Positions 40,957 to 48,420 of a DNA stretch of 64,000 nucleotides are shown here, piece after piece. Under the pieces are notes generated by a model, which saw only the letters and a list, made by a program, of their open reading frames with translations, was not told where the DNA came from and did not search any database. The stretch is taken from contig NZ_KQ948461.1 in the NCBI RefSeq assembly GCF_001514115.1, forward strand, positions 248,001-312,000, written 5' to 3'. The DNA comes from Streptomyces olivochromogenes. Lineage in GTDB: Bacteria > Actinomycetota > Actinomycetes > Streptomycetales > Streptomycetaceae. Made by a program: the position numbers and the translations under genes. Position 1 is the stretch's first letter. Every line of letters begins with the position of its first letter.

Positions 40957-41751
40957 TCAGCGCACGGGAAAGCCGAAGGAGTACCCCTGCTGCTTCAGCC
41001 AGGGCAGGACCTCACGCAGGGCGGCCACGGTCTGGGAGCGGTCCCCGCCGGCGTCGTGGAAGAGGATGGTCGGGCCGTTGGAGATCTCGCTCTTGACGGT
41101 CGCGACGATGGCGCCCGTGCCGGGGTGTTCGAAGTCCTTGGAGTCGACGTTCCAGCCGAGCGGTCGCATGCCGTGGGAGGCGGCGAGCTGGCGGCTGTAG
41201 GGGGTGAAGGCACCGCCCGGGGCGCGGTAGTACTGCGGCCGGACGCCTCCGGAGGCCTGGGTGATCATGCGTTCGGCGTCCAGGATCTGCTGGGACTGGT
41301 AGGCCTGGGACTTCTTGTCCATGGTGGTGTCGTGCGAGACGGTGTGGTCGCACAGCCGGTGCCCGGCGGCCACCACCGCCTTGACCAGGTCCGGGTGGGC
41401 CTGGGCCTGGGTGCCCACCATGCAGAAGGTGGCCTTCACGCCGTTGTCCCGCAGCACCTGGAGGACCTCCGGCGTCCACGTGGGGTCCGGTCCGTCGTCA
41501 ATGGTGATGTTGACACCGCGGGCCCCGCGGTCCGAGGCATGGGCGATGTCCACCGACACAGGCTTCCCGCCCGGAGCCTTGGACCCGGCGTTCGGCGCGC
41601 TGGAGTGCGCCGAGCTGCCCGCCGGCGTGTGCTGCCCCTCGACGGGGTTGGCCTGCGCGGTCCACATCGAGGTGGCGGCAGCCGCCGCCGTCACCCCGAC
41701 CGCCGCCGCGAGAACCCGCCCGTGCCAACCCCGTCCCCCATGCCGCGACAT
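40957..41751 (-). CDS. Secreted polysaccharide deacetylase (NodB domain, CE4)
   Basis: 264 residues with an Arg-rich signal peptide (about 1-35) and a Ser/Ala/Pro linker. The NodB domain (about 75-264) has motif 1 NITIDDGPDP, motif 2 LCDHTVSHDT (zinc His pair), motif 3 YYRAPGGAFTP, motif 4 GWNVDSKDFEHPG and motif 5 TILFHDAGGDRS. All catalytic residues are present. Likely substrates are peptidoglycan GlcNAc/MurNAc or chitin-type oligomers; the sequence does not distinguish between them. Confidence 0.92.
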   Translation of the reverse strand: MSRHGGRGWHGRVLAAAVGVTAAAAATSMWTAQANPVEGQHTPAGSSAHSSAPNAGSKAPGGKPVSVDIAHASDRGARGVNITIDDGPDPTWTPEVLQVLRDNGVKATFCMVGTQAQAHPDLVKAVVAAGHRLCDHTVSHDTTMDKKSQAYQSQQILDAERMITQASGGVRPQYYRAPGGAFTPYSRQLAASHGMRPLGWNVDSKDFEHPGTGAIVATVKSEISNGPTILFHDAGGDRSQTVAALREVLPWLKQQGYSFGFPVR

Positions 41752-41799
41752 GTCCGCCCCACTCCTCGTCGTCCTTGTGGATCTCGTGCACCCGTGAGG

Positions 41800-42475
41800 A
41801 CGGCGATGGACCGCCGGGGGATGCGTCCGTTACCGATCACGGACAATTCCGCGGGGATTCGGAGACAGAGCGGCGACACCACGCAGGAAAAGTCCTCCGA
41901 ACGAGCGGCGTTGAGCCCGGTGTTGGTGACGGGGACCCCCGCCTCCGGTATGCGGCCCGGGCTACGGCTGACCTGGTCCGACAGGGCTCGCTGCTGACCG
42001 ACTGTCAGCGTGGGCGCCGCCGGCCGCGGTCCGGGTGTGCTCGCGGTGAGGGTGACGCGGCCCGTGGTGAGATCCTCGACGTCCGAAACGAGCCGCAACG
42101 CGGCCGGAGCGCCCTCCGTCCCGAGCGTCGTTCGGCCGATCTCCTCGCCGTCGCGACCGGCGACCGCAGTCAACTCGCCGGGGGCGTACGGCACGTGAAC
42201 GTGGCCATGGCACGCTCGGGACTCGCGGCGCCGCCCGGGACCTCGGCACCGTTGAGCACCAGCCGCACACTGTCGCCCGGCGTGCAGACATGAACCGTCA
42301 TCGGGCGACCGGGCTCGACGTCCCAGGTTCAGCTCGCCAACTCGTCGAAGTAGCCCCATCGGAGGGCCACTTGCTCGGTCCCCGGCAGCGTCGGGCGCTC
42401 CACCAACATCTCCACGGGGCTCACGCCGGACACGGCCGCCCGCCAGTGGGCGATCGTCGGAGCGGGGGGCATGCT
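41800..42475 (-). pseudogene. Decayed C-terminal fragment of a GH2 glycosidase (beta-galactosidase type)
   Basis: On the minus strand, one frame reads HWRAAVSGVSPVEMLVERP, then WGYFDELAS, an in-frame TGA at 42329-42331, then WDVEPGRPMTVHV and DSVRLVLNGAEVPG. After about 42200 homology continues in another frame as VPYAPGELTAVAGRDGEEIG. These blocks follow the order of the C-terminal accessory domains of GH2 enzymes (WGWxDE, SWTW, LxLNG, PYxPGxLxAV). The TGA stands where the family has Trp, consistent with TGG to TGA. The catalytic domain is missing. Limits are approximate. Confidence 0.6.
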
Positions 42476-42490
42476 GGCAGGATGGGGGTC

Positions 42491-43216
42491 ATGTCGAGGG
42501 AACCGCTGCTGGTCAGAGCCCGTGGGCTGTGGGAGGGCCTGGCCCGGGTGCCGGTGTCGTTCGCGCCGACGGGCGGTGTGAACGTGGTCGTCTCCCCGGA
42601 GTCCGGGATGTGCCCGGTCGGCTGGGTCGGAGTGGTCGCCCTGGGCGGATCGGCGATCGTGACCGTGCCGAGCGACAGCGCCGCCGTGATCGTTCGCGAC
42701 GCGGTGGCGGGTCTGCCGGTCGAAGACGTCGTGGATGGCGTTGCGCTCCGGGAGGTGCTGCCCGTGGCTCGGGTGCTGGGGCCGGCAGCGCTGTCGTACC
42801 TGTCTCCGGAGGCCTTCCGTCCGGTGGAAGCCGGTGCGTCGCCGGTGGAGCAAGTGCCGGCCAGTCACCCGGAACTGCGGCTTCTGGAGCGGGCGGCAGG
42901 CCGTGCGGACGCCGGTGAGGCCGCACTGGACGAGATCACGTCGCCCGTGTTCGTGGTCCGAGAGCACGGGCAGGTGGTTGCCGCTGCCGGATACCGGGCC
43001 TGGCCGAGTCGGACCGCGCACATCGGCGTGTTGACGGCGCCAAAGGCGCGAGGACGCGGCCTGGCGCGGGTGACGGGCTCGGCGGCGGTCGCGCATGCCC
43101 TCGCTGCCGGGCTCCTGCCGCAATGGCGCGCGCGGCCTCCCGCCTCCAGGCGTGTCGCCGCCGTACTGGGTTTCGAGGAGCTGGGCTCCCAACTCAGCGT
43201 GGAGATCGCCGGCTGA
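42491..43216 (+). CDS. GNAT-like acetyltransferase
   Basis: 241 residues (an alternative ATG at 42482 adds three). The C-terminal half has the GNAT elements: FVVREHGQVVAAAGYRAWPS (beta4), TAHIGVLTAPKARGRGLARV (acetyl-CoA loop with RGRGLA), then helix GSAAVAHALAAGLLPQWRA and RVAAVLGFEELGSQ. The N-terminal 120 residues are less conserved and may form the acceptor-specific lobe. The substrate is unknown. It is divergent from the GH2 remnant. Confidence 0.8.
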   Translation: MSREPLLVRARGLWEGLARVPVSFAPTGGVNVVVSPESGMCPVGWVGVVALGGSAIVTVPSDSAAVIVRDAVAGLPVEDVVDGVALREVLPVARVLGPAALSYLSPEAFRPVEAGASPVEQVPASHPELRLLERAAGRADAGEAALDEITSPVFVVREHGQVVAAAGYRAWPSRTAHIGVLTAPKARGRGLARVTGSAAVAHALAAGLLPQWRARPPASRRVAAVLGFEELGSQLSVEIAG

Positions 43217-43296
43217 GATCGTCCGGAAGCGGTCGACGGCCGTTCTCGGGCCGCCCGTACCGGCGTCGCACGGTCGGCCTGGGCGACGACCCGCGC

Positions 43297-45084
43297 CTAC
43301 GAGGGCGCGTTGTTCCGGCGCTGTTCCGCCGGTGCCGGGCCGGCCGCGGCGGGCGGTCGGCTCTGCGGCGGGTTGTCCTGGACGGGACGCGGCCCGCCGC
43401 GCAGGGCCGAGGCGAGGGCGGAGACCAGGGCCATGCCCGCGGCGACGCTGAAGACGATGGTCAGTCCGTGGTGGAACGGGCCGGAGACCAGTTGCGGGAA
43501 GAAGGTGTGGCCGGTCAGGGTGGCGTGCTGGGCCGCGGTGAGGTGAGTGAGGGTTCCGCCGGATCCGAGCAGGTGCTCGATGGGGTTGTTGCCGAGGAAC
43601 GTGGCGAACAACGTGCTCACCGGGGGCAGCGACGCGGCATGCTCGGCGGTCCCGGCCGGTACGCCGTGCGCCTGGAGTCCGCCGCTGAGCGCCGCGGGCA
43701 GGGACGAGGCCAGTCCGGAGACCATCAGGGAGAAGAACACACCGATGGACAGGGCGGTGCCCGAGTTCTGGAACGTGGAGCGCATCCCCGAGGCGACGCC
43801 CCGGTACTCGGCCGGCACGCTGCCCATGATCGAGGACGTGTTCGGCGCGGAGAACATGCCCTGGCCCAGCCCGTTGAGCAGGAGCAACGCCGCGAAGAGC
43901 CCGTAGTCGAAGTCGATGGGCAGCGCGAGCAGCCCGAGGAAGGAGACCGCGACGACGACGAGGCCGGTCGTGGAGAACATCCGGGCGCCGAACCGGTCCG
44001 ACAGGTACCCCGACACAGGACCCGCGATCAGGAAGCCGAGCGTCAGCGGCAGCATGAAGATGCCCGCCCACAGCGGGGTGTCCTCGAACGCGTAGCCGTG
44101 CAGGGGCAGCCAGATGCCCTGCAGCCAGATGATGAGCATGAACTGCAGCCCGCCGCGTGCGATCGCGGTCAGCAGCGCCGCCAGATTGCCCGCGGCGAAC
44201 GCCCGTATCTTGAACAGCGACAGGGTGAACATGGGGTCGGCGACGTGCGACTCGACGTAGCAGAAGAGCAAGAGCAGTACGACGCCGCCGATCAGGCCGC
44301 TGAGGACCCACGGATTTCCCCAGCCGGTGGCGTCGGAGCCGTAGGGCTGGATGCCGTAGGTGATGCCGGCCAGCAGGATTCCGGCGCCCGCGGCGAAGGT
44401 GATGTTGCCCAGCCAGTCGATGCGGCCGGGGCGCCCCGCCGAGGTCTCGCGCAGGCTCAGGTACGACCAGATGGTGCCGGTGATGCTGATCGGCACGCTC
44501 ACCCAGAACACCGCCCGCCAGTCGACGGCGGCGAGGAGGCCGCCGGCGAGGAGGCCGAGGAACTGGCCGGCGAGCGCGGTGATCTGGTTGATGCCGAGGG
44601 CCATGCCGCGCTGCCGGGTGGGGAAGGCGTCGGTGAGTATCGCGGCCGAGTTGGCGGTGAGCATGGAGCCGCCGAAGGCCTGCACGATGCGCCAGAGAAT
44701 CAGCCACATCGCGCCGGCGCCGGCCCGGAAGGGGTCGAGCGACAGCGCGACGGAGGCACAGGCGAAGATCAGGAAACCGAGGTTGTAGATCTTGACCCGG
44801 CCGTACATGTCGCCGAGTCGACCGAGGACGACGACGAGTACGGCCGACACCAGGAGATAGCCCAGGATCATCCAGAGCAGATAGCCGATGTTGCCGGGCG
44901 CGAGCGGGTCGAGCCCGATCCCGCGGAAGATCGCGGGCAGCGAGATGATCACGATGGAGGCGTCCATCGTGGCGATCAGTACACCGAGCGTGGTGTTGGA
45001 CAGGGCGACCCACTTGTAGCCGGGGCCCGCGGGGGTGTCCTTCCGGCGTGTCCAGCGCGAGGTGTGCGAGGTGCGCGCGGTCAC
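43297..45084 (-). CDS. MFS drug/metabolite exporter, DHA2 (14-TM) type
   Basis: 595 residues with about 14 membrane segments. Motif A is VLGRLGDMYGRVKIYNLGF, motif C is GINQITALAGQFLGLLAGGL, with TMDASIVIISLPAI in TM1, as in DHA2 exporters. It has a Pro/Ala-rich cytoplasmic tail. The GTG start overlaps the MarR stop (GTGA, 45081-45084), so exporter and regulator are co-translated, a standard drug-efflux arrangement. The substrate is not predictable. Confidence 0.93.
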   Translation of the reverse strand: MTARTSHTSRWTRRKDTPAGPGYKWVALSNTTLGVLIATMDASIVIISLPAIFRGIGLDPLAPGNIGYLLWMILGYLLVSAVLVVVLGRLGDMYGRVKIYNLGFLIFACASVALSLDPFRAGAGAMWLILWRIVQAFGGSMLTANSAAILTDAFPTRQRGMALGINQITALAGQFLGLLAGGLLAAVDWRAVFWVSVPISITGTIWSYLSLRETSAGRPGRIDWLGNITFAAGAGILLAGITYGIQPYGSDATGWGNPWVLSGLIGGVVLLLLFCYVESHVADPMFTLSLFKIRAFAAGNLAALLTAIARGGLQFMLIIWLQGIWLPLHGYAFEDTPLWAGIFMLPLTLGFLIAGPVSGYLSDRFGARMFSTTGLVVVAVSFLGLLALPIDFDYGLFAALLLLNGLGQGMFSAPNTSSIMGSVPAEYRGVASGMRSTFQNSGTALSIGVFFSLMVSGLASSLPAALSGGLQAHGVPAGTAEHAASLPPVSTLFATFLGNNPIEHLLGSGGTLTHLTAAQHATLTGHTFFPQLVSGPFHHGLTIVFSVAAGMALVSALASALRGGPRPVQDNPPQSRPPAAAGPAPAEQRRNNAPS

Positions 45085-45542
45085 AGCCGTTCCGCCAGTC
45101 GGTCGAGGAGGGGCAGGGCCGACGCGAGTGTCCCGCGCTCCTCCGGGGTGAACTCGTCGAGGACGGCCGAGAGCCGGTGTACGGACTCGGAGCGCCGCTC
45201 CGCCAGCATGGCCCGTCCCTCCTCGGTGATCGCCACGATGATTCGTCGCCCGTCCGCCGCGTCGGGGCCACGACCGACGAGCCCGCGCTGTTCGAGTACG
45301 GCGAGCGTGCCGGCCATCGCCTGTGGCCGTACGCGTTCCAGGTCGGCGAGGGATCCCGGTGAGCCGGGGCCGTCGGCGGCGAGTCGCGCGAGCACCGAAA
45401 CGCCGGAGAGCGACACGTCCCCCACGGCGTGGGCCTGGCGCAGTCGCCGGGTCATGCGGCCCACGGCGAGACGAAGGTCGGAGGCGAGCCGGACGGTGTC
45501 GCTCGGTCCGTGGGCGTGATCGGTACCTGTTTCTCTATCCAC
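45081..45542 (-). CDS. MarR-family regulator of the MFS exporter
   Basis: About 153 residues. Winged HTH: VSLSGVSVLARLAADGPGSP, SLADLERVRPQAMAGTLAVL, EQRGLVGRGPDAADGRRIIV (wing with the D-x-R motif), ITEEGRAMLAERR. Start codons GTG 45542 or 45548 are both possible. No Shine-Dalgarno is evident, and the AT-rich TATTGTTATTAC immediately upstream could be a -10 for a leaderless transcript and/or a MarR operator. Confidence 0.9.
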   Translation of the reverse strand: MDRETGTDHAHGPSDTVRLASDLRLAVGRMTRRLRQAHAVGDVSLSGVSVLARLAADGPGSPGSLADLERVRPQAMAGTLAVLEQRGLVGRGPDAADGRRIIVAITEEGRAMLAERRSESVHRLSAVLDEFTPEERGTLASALPLLDRLAERL

Positions 45543-45610
45543 CTGCACAAGTAATAACAATAGGTTTATCAGTCTGGACTGGCCAATCAAATGTTAGTAA
45601 TGATCGAACG

Positions 45611-45649
45611 GGTGATCCCCGACGACGGCAGGTGATCCCGACGACGGCA
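45611..45649. repeat. Imperfect tandem duplication, 20 + 19 bp
   Basis: GGTGATCCCCGACGACGGCA followed by the same sequence with one C fewer, in the divergent region between marR and the following membrane-protein gene. Confidence 0.9.
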
Positions 45650-45762
45650 GTCCACTTCCCGTGTGTCCGCGCTGTCGCGGCGCACCCTCTGTCGCGACCG
45701 AACGATTGAACGTACTCTGACAAGTCATAGAACTTCGGGCGTGATTGACTGGGGGAGCCGTC

Positions 45763-47319
45763 ATGTCCTGGGACAACAACGGCCCGCGCGCCGGATTCGT
45801 CGTACCGCCGATGCCGAGCGCGCCGCCGCCCGCTCCTGCTGACGGGCTGCGAGCGGCCGCGGTGGCACTGCTGAACCTGTGCGGACTGGGCCTGGGCTAT
45901 GCGCTGGTGCGCCGTTGGGGACTCGTGGCGCTGTGCTGGGTCGCGACCGCGCTGCTGCTCTTGGTGGCCCTCCCCGCGGACCCGGACGGCGTCCCGGGCG
46001 GAGCCGTCGTCGCCTACCTGGTCTTCCTCGGTCTCGCAGCCGTTCATGGTGCGGTCGTGGGTCTGCGGACCCGTCTGGTGTGGCCGCCGCGCGCCTTGCT
46101 CGCGATCGGGCTCGGGGTCGTCCTTCTGGCCGTGCCGACCGGAGGCGTCGTCCTGTACGACGGTGCGCGTGACGAGGCCACCGAGGCGATGCTCATGGAC
46201 CGGTTGGAGCGGGCGGACAAGCTCGTCCAGACCGCCGGCAAGCAGCCCTTCGCGACGGCGGAGGCCGACTACCGCCGGGCACTGGGGGTCTATCGAGGCC
46301 TGCGCGGCGACCATCCCGGCTCACGCGCGGCCGCCCGGGTCCCCGACCGGCTCAAGACGTACTACGCCACAGTCGGTGCGCCCTTCGACCAGAAGAACTA
46401 CTGCGACGCCATAGCGCCCTTGAAGTACCTGCGCACCGTTCCGAGGACCATGGGCAAGCGGGAACTCGGAGCACTGTCCACGTGGCCCGACGATCGGCTG
46501 GCGACCTCGCTCTACGAGTGCGCGTCGCAGTCGCTGAGCGGTGGCGAGGCGGACTGGACCGCGCACTTCAGCGATCTCCTGACGACGTTCCCGCGGTCCG
46601 CGTCGGCCGCGAAGGTGGAACCGACGGTCAAGACGGCGGTCGACAAAGCCGTGAAACAGGTGGCCGGCGGCGATCCCTGCACGGCCGTCCAGCACCTCAA
46701 CAGCCTGGGCACCCAGGTCCGTGCGCTGCCGGGAGAGGAGGCGGGTGTGGCCGCGGACCTCCGCGAGGACGCCGACCGTGCCGACAGGACCGCGGACTCG
46801 GGTACGTACTCCTGCGGAGTGGACCAGTACAGGGACGGGCGCTTCGACGAGGCAGTCACCACGATGAACGACTTCGTCAAGAACAATCCGCACCACACGA
46901 ACCGAGCCCGCGCCCAGAAGATCGCCATCGCGGCGGAAATCGCCCAGACGGTGCCGGCCGCGGGCAAGCGGCTGCCCACGACGGCGTCCGGGGGCAGTAT
47001 CTCCGTCACCGTCAAGAACGACAGCCCCGACGACATCACCGTGATGTACACGGGGCCGGTGACGGGAAGCTTCCCTCTCGATGCCTGCGGGAGTTGCAGG
47101 TCCTACTCCCTCACCAGCACGCTGGTGCGAGGCTTCACACCGTGCAACGACAGCGGGAAGAACTATCCGCAACGGACCATCCGACTGCCCGCGGGCACCA
47201 CGTACTTCGTGCACAAGGCCCGGAGCGGAACCGGGAAGTCCCCGGCCTCGGACACGGCCAAGCTGAGGTCCGGCTACATCTACACCGAGTGCGCCTACAC
47301 GACGAGCTTCGGCTACTGA
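45763..47319 (+). CDS. Membrane-anchored protein with extracytoplasmic TPR-like region
   Basis: 518 residues; start at 45763 with GGGGGAG upstream. A proline-rich cytoplasmic N-terminus (1-25) is followed by about four hydrophobic segments (28-135). An extracytoplasmic helical region with spaced Ala/Tyr repeats resembling TPRs follows (YRRALGVYRGLRGDHPGSRA, CDAIAPLKYLRTV, DQYRDGRFDEAVTTMNDF). The C-terminal Cys-containing beta domain begins near 405 (ISVTVKNDSPDDITVMYTGP; LDACGSCRSYS; GTTYFVHKARSG). I do not recognise a named family. A role in envelope assembly or sensing is only a guess. Confidence 0.82.
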   Translation: MSWDNNGPRAGFVVPPMPSAPPPAPADGLRAAAVALLNLCGLGLGYALVRRWGLVALCWVATALLLLVALPADPDGVPGGAVVAYLVFLGLAAVHGAVVGLRTRLVWPPRALLAIGLGVVLLAVPTGGVVLYDGARDEATEAMLMDRLERADKLVQTAGKQPFATAEADYRRALGVYRGLRGDHPGSRAAARVPDRLKTYYATVGAPFDQKNYCDAIAPLKYLRTVPRTMGKRELGALSTWPDDRLATSLYECASQSLSGGEADWTAHFSDLLTTFPRSASAAKVEPTVKTAVDKAVKQVAGGDPCTAVQHLNSLGTQVRALPGEEAGVAADLREDADRADRTADSGTYSCGVDQYRDGRFDEAVTTMNDFVKNNPHHTNRARAQKIAIAAEIAQTVPAAGKRLPTTASGGSISVTVKNDSPDDITVMYTGPVTGSFPLDACGSCRSYSLTSTLVRGFTPCNDSGKNYPQRTIRLPAGTTYFVHKARSGTGKSPASDTAKLRSGYIYTECAYTTSFGY

Positions 47320-47345
47320 GGCCCCGGCGTGCGGGACGGTCCGCG

Positions 47346-47565
47346 GTGCGCGTCGCCCTCTGGCGGGCGATGCACGTGCGGGTCGACTCGCCGCCCCACG
47401 CGATCGAGGACGAGATCGGGCTGCGACGGGCGGCACCTGACCCGCTTCATCGAGGACCTGGTGGCCGAGCAGGTCGGCCACGGCGTCGCCCGGTACATCG
47501 TGCTGGGCGCCGGTCCGGACACCTTCGCCCAGCGCAGGCCCGAGACCGCCGCCCGTCTGACGTGA
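47346..47565 (+). pseudogene. Remnant of a PPM-type SAM-dependent methyltransferase
   Basis: The first frame reads VRVALWRAMHVRVDSPPHAI and EDEIGLRRAAPD, then homology shifts frame to RFIEDLVAEQVGHGVARYIV, LGAGPDTFAQRRPETAARL and a stop. These are consecutive N-terminal blocks of the leucine carboxyl methyltransferase-like (PF04072) family, with the stretch between them partly deleted and the remaining two thirds of the gene missing. It abuts the next methyltransferase gene. Confidence 0.62.
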
Positions 47566-48371
47566 GGTTCGAGCCGGATCTCTACCGCGGTACGGCCGGA
47601 TACTACGACCGGTTCCGGCTTCCCTACCCCGACGCGATGATCGCCGATCTCGTACGCCGGGCAGCCCTCTCGGGGCGTGGGCGCTTGCTCGACCTGGCAT
47701 GCGGCACCGGCCAACTCGCCTTCCCGCTGCGCGGCTCGTTCGCGGACGTGTGGTGCGTGGACGCCGAACCCGGCATGACCGAAGTGGTCCGCGCCAAGGC
47801 GATCGCCCTCGGCGCGGCCCACATTCGTACGATCACCGTCGGCGCCGAGGATCTGCCCGCCGGGCCGGACAGCTTCGAGTCGATCGTCATCGGCAATGCC
47901 TTCCACCGGCTGCGCCGCGCTCCGGTCGCCGCACTCGCCCACACCTGGCTCAGGCCCGGTGGCTGCCTCGCGCTGTGCTGGTCGACCTCCCCCTGGGCGG
48001 GCTCCCAGGACTGGCAGCGGGCGCTCGCCGGCGTGCTGCGAACATGGCAGAACGCCCTCGGCGCGGCCGCACGCGTTCCGCCCGGCTGGGACCAGCCGAG
48101 ACAGCGGGACCCTGACCACGACGTGTTGTCCCGTGCCGGGTTCGAGCCCGCCGGACGCCACGAGTTCTCGGTCGAGCACCACTGGACGATCCGTGAACTC
48201 GCCGGGCACATCCGGTCGACGTCGTTCCTGCCGCCGCCGGTGCTCGCGGACCACGCCGCCGCCTTCGACGCCGACCTCACCGCCGAACTCGGCCGCCACA
48301 CGGCCGACGACCGCCTCACCGAGACAGTCGGCTGCGCCTACGAACTGGCCCGCAAGCCGGCACGGGCGTGA
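47562..48371 (+). CDS. Class I SAM-dependent methyltransferase
   Basis: 269 residues from GTG 47562. Motif I is LLDLACGTGQLAFPLRG (about residues 41-57), an acidic CVDAEPGMTEVV follows for the ribose, then GAEDLPAGPDSFESIVIGNA (motif II) and WLRPGGCLALCW (motif III). The N-terminus FEPDLYRGTAGYYDRFRLPY matches small-molecule methyltransferases of the UbiE/methyltransferase-11 type. It starts within the end of the preceding remnant gene. The acceptor is unknown. Confidence 0.9.
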   Translation: MRFEPDLYRGTAGYYDRFRLPYPDAMIADLVRRAALSGRGRLLDLACGTGQLAFPLRGSFADVWCVDAEPGMTEVVRAKAIALGAAHIRTITVGAEDLPAGPDSFESIVIGNAFHRLRRAPVAALAHTWLRPGGCLALCWSTSPWAGSQDWQRALAGVLRTWQNALGAAARVPPGWDQPRQRDPDHDVLSRAGFEPAGRHEFSVEHHWTIRELAGHIRSTSFLPPPVLADHAAAFDADLTAELGRHTADDRLTETVGCAYELARKPARA

Positions 48372-48420
48372 AAGCCGGCGGGCGACGGTGGTGGGCGACG
48401 GTGGTGGGTTGGGGGGTGCT

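Noticed and set aside
42329..45271. A 980-codon open frame antisense to the MFS/MarR genes, and similar very long frames at 50532-53816, 13657-16134 and 11352-13604
   Set aside because: They have Arg/Pro/Gly-dominated composition typical of the wrong frame in high-GC DNA and overlap genes with clear motifs. Only the end of the first one (the GH2 fragment) has family similarity.
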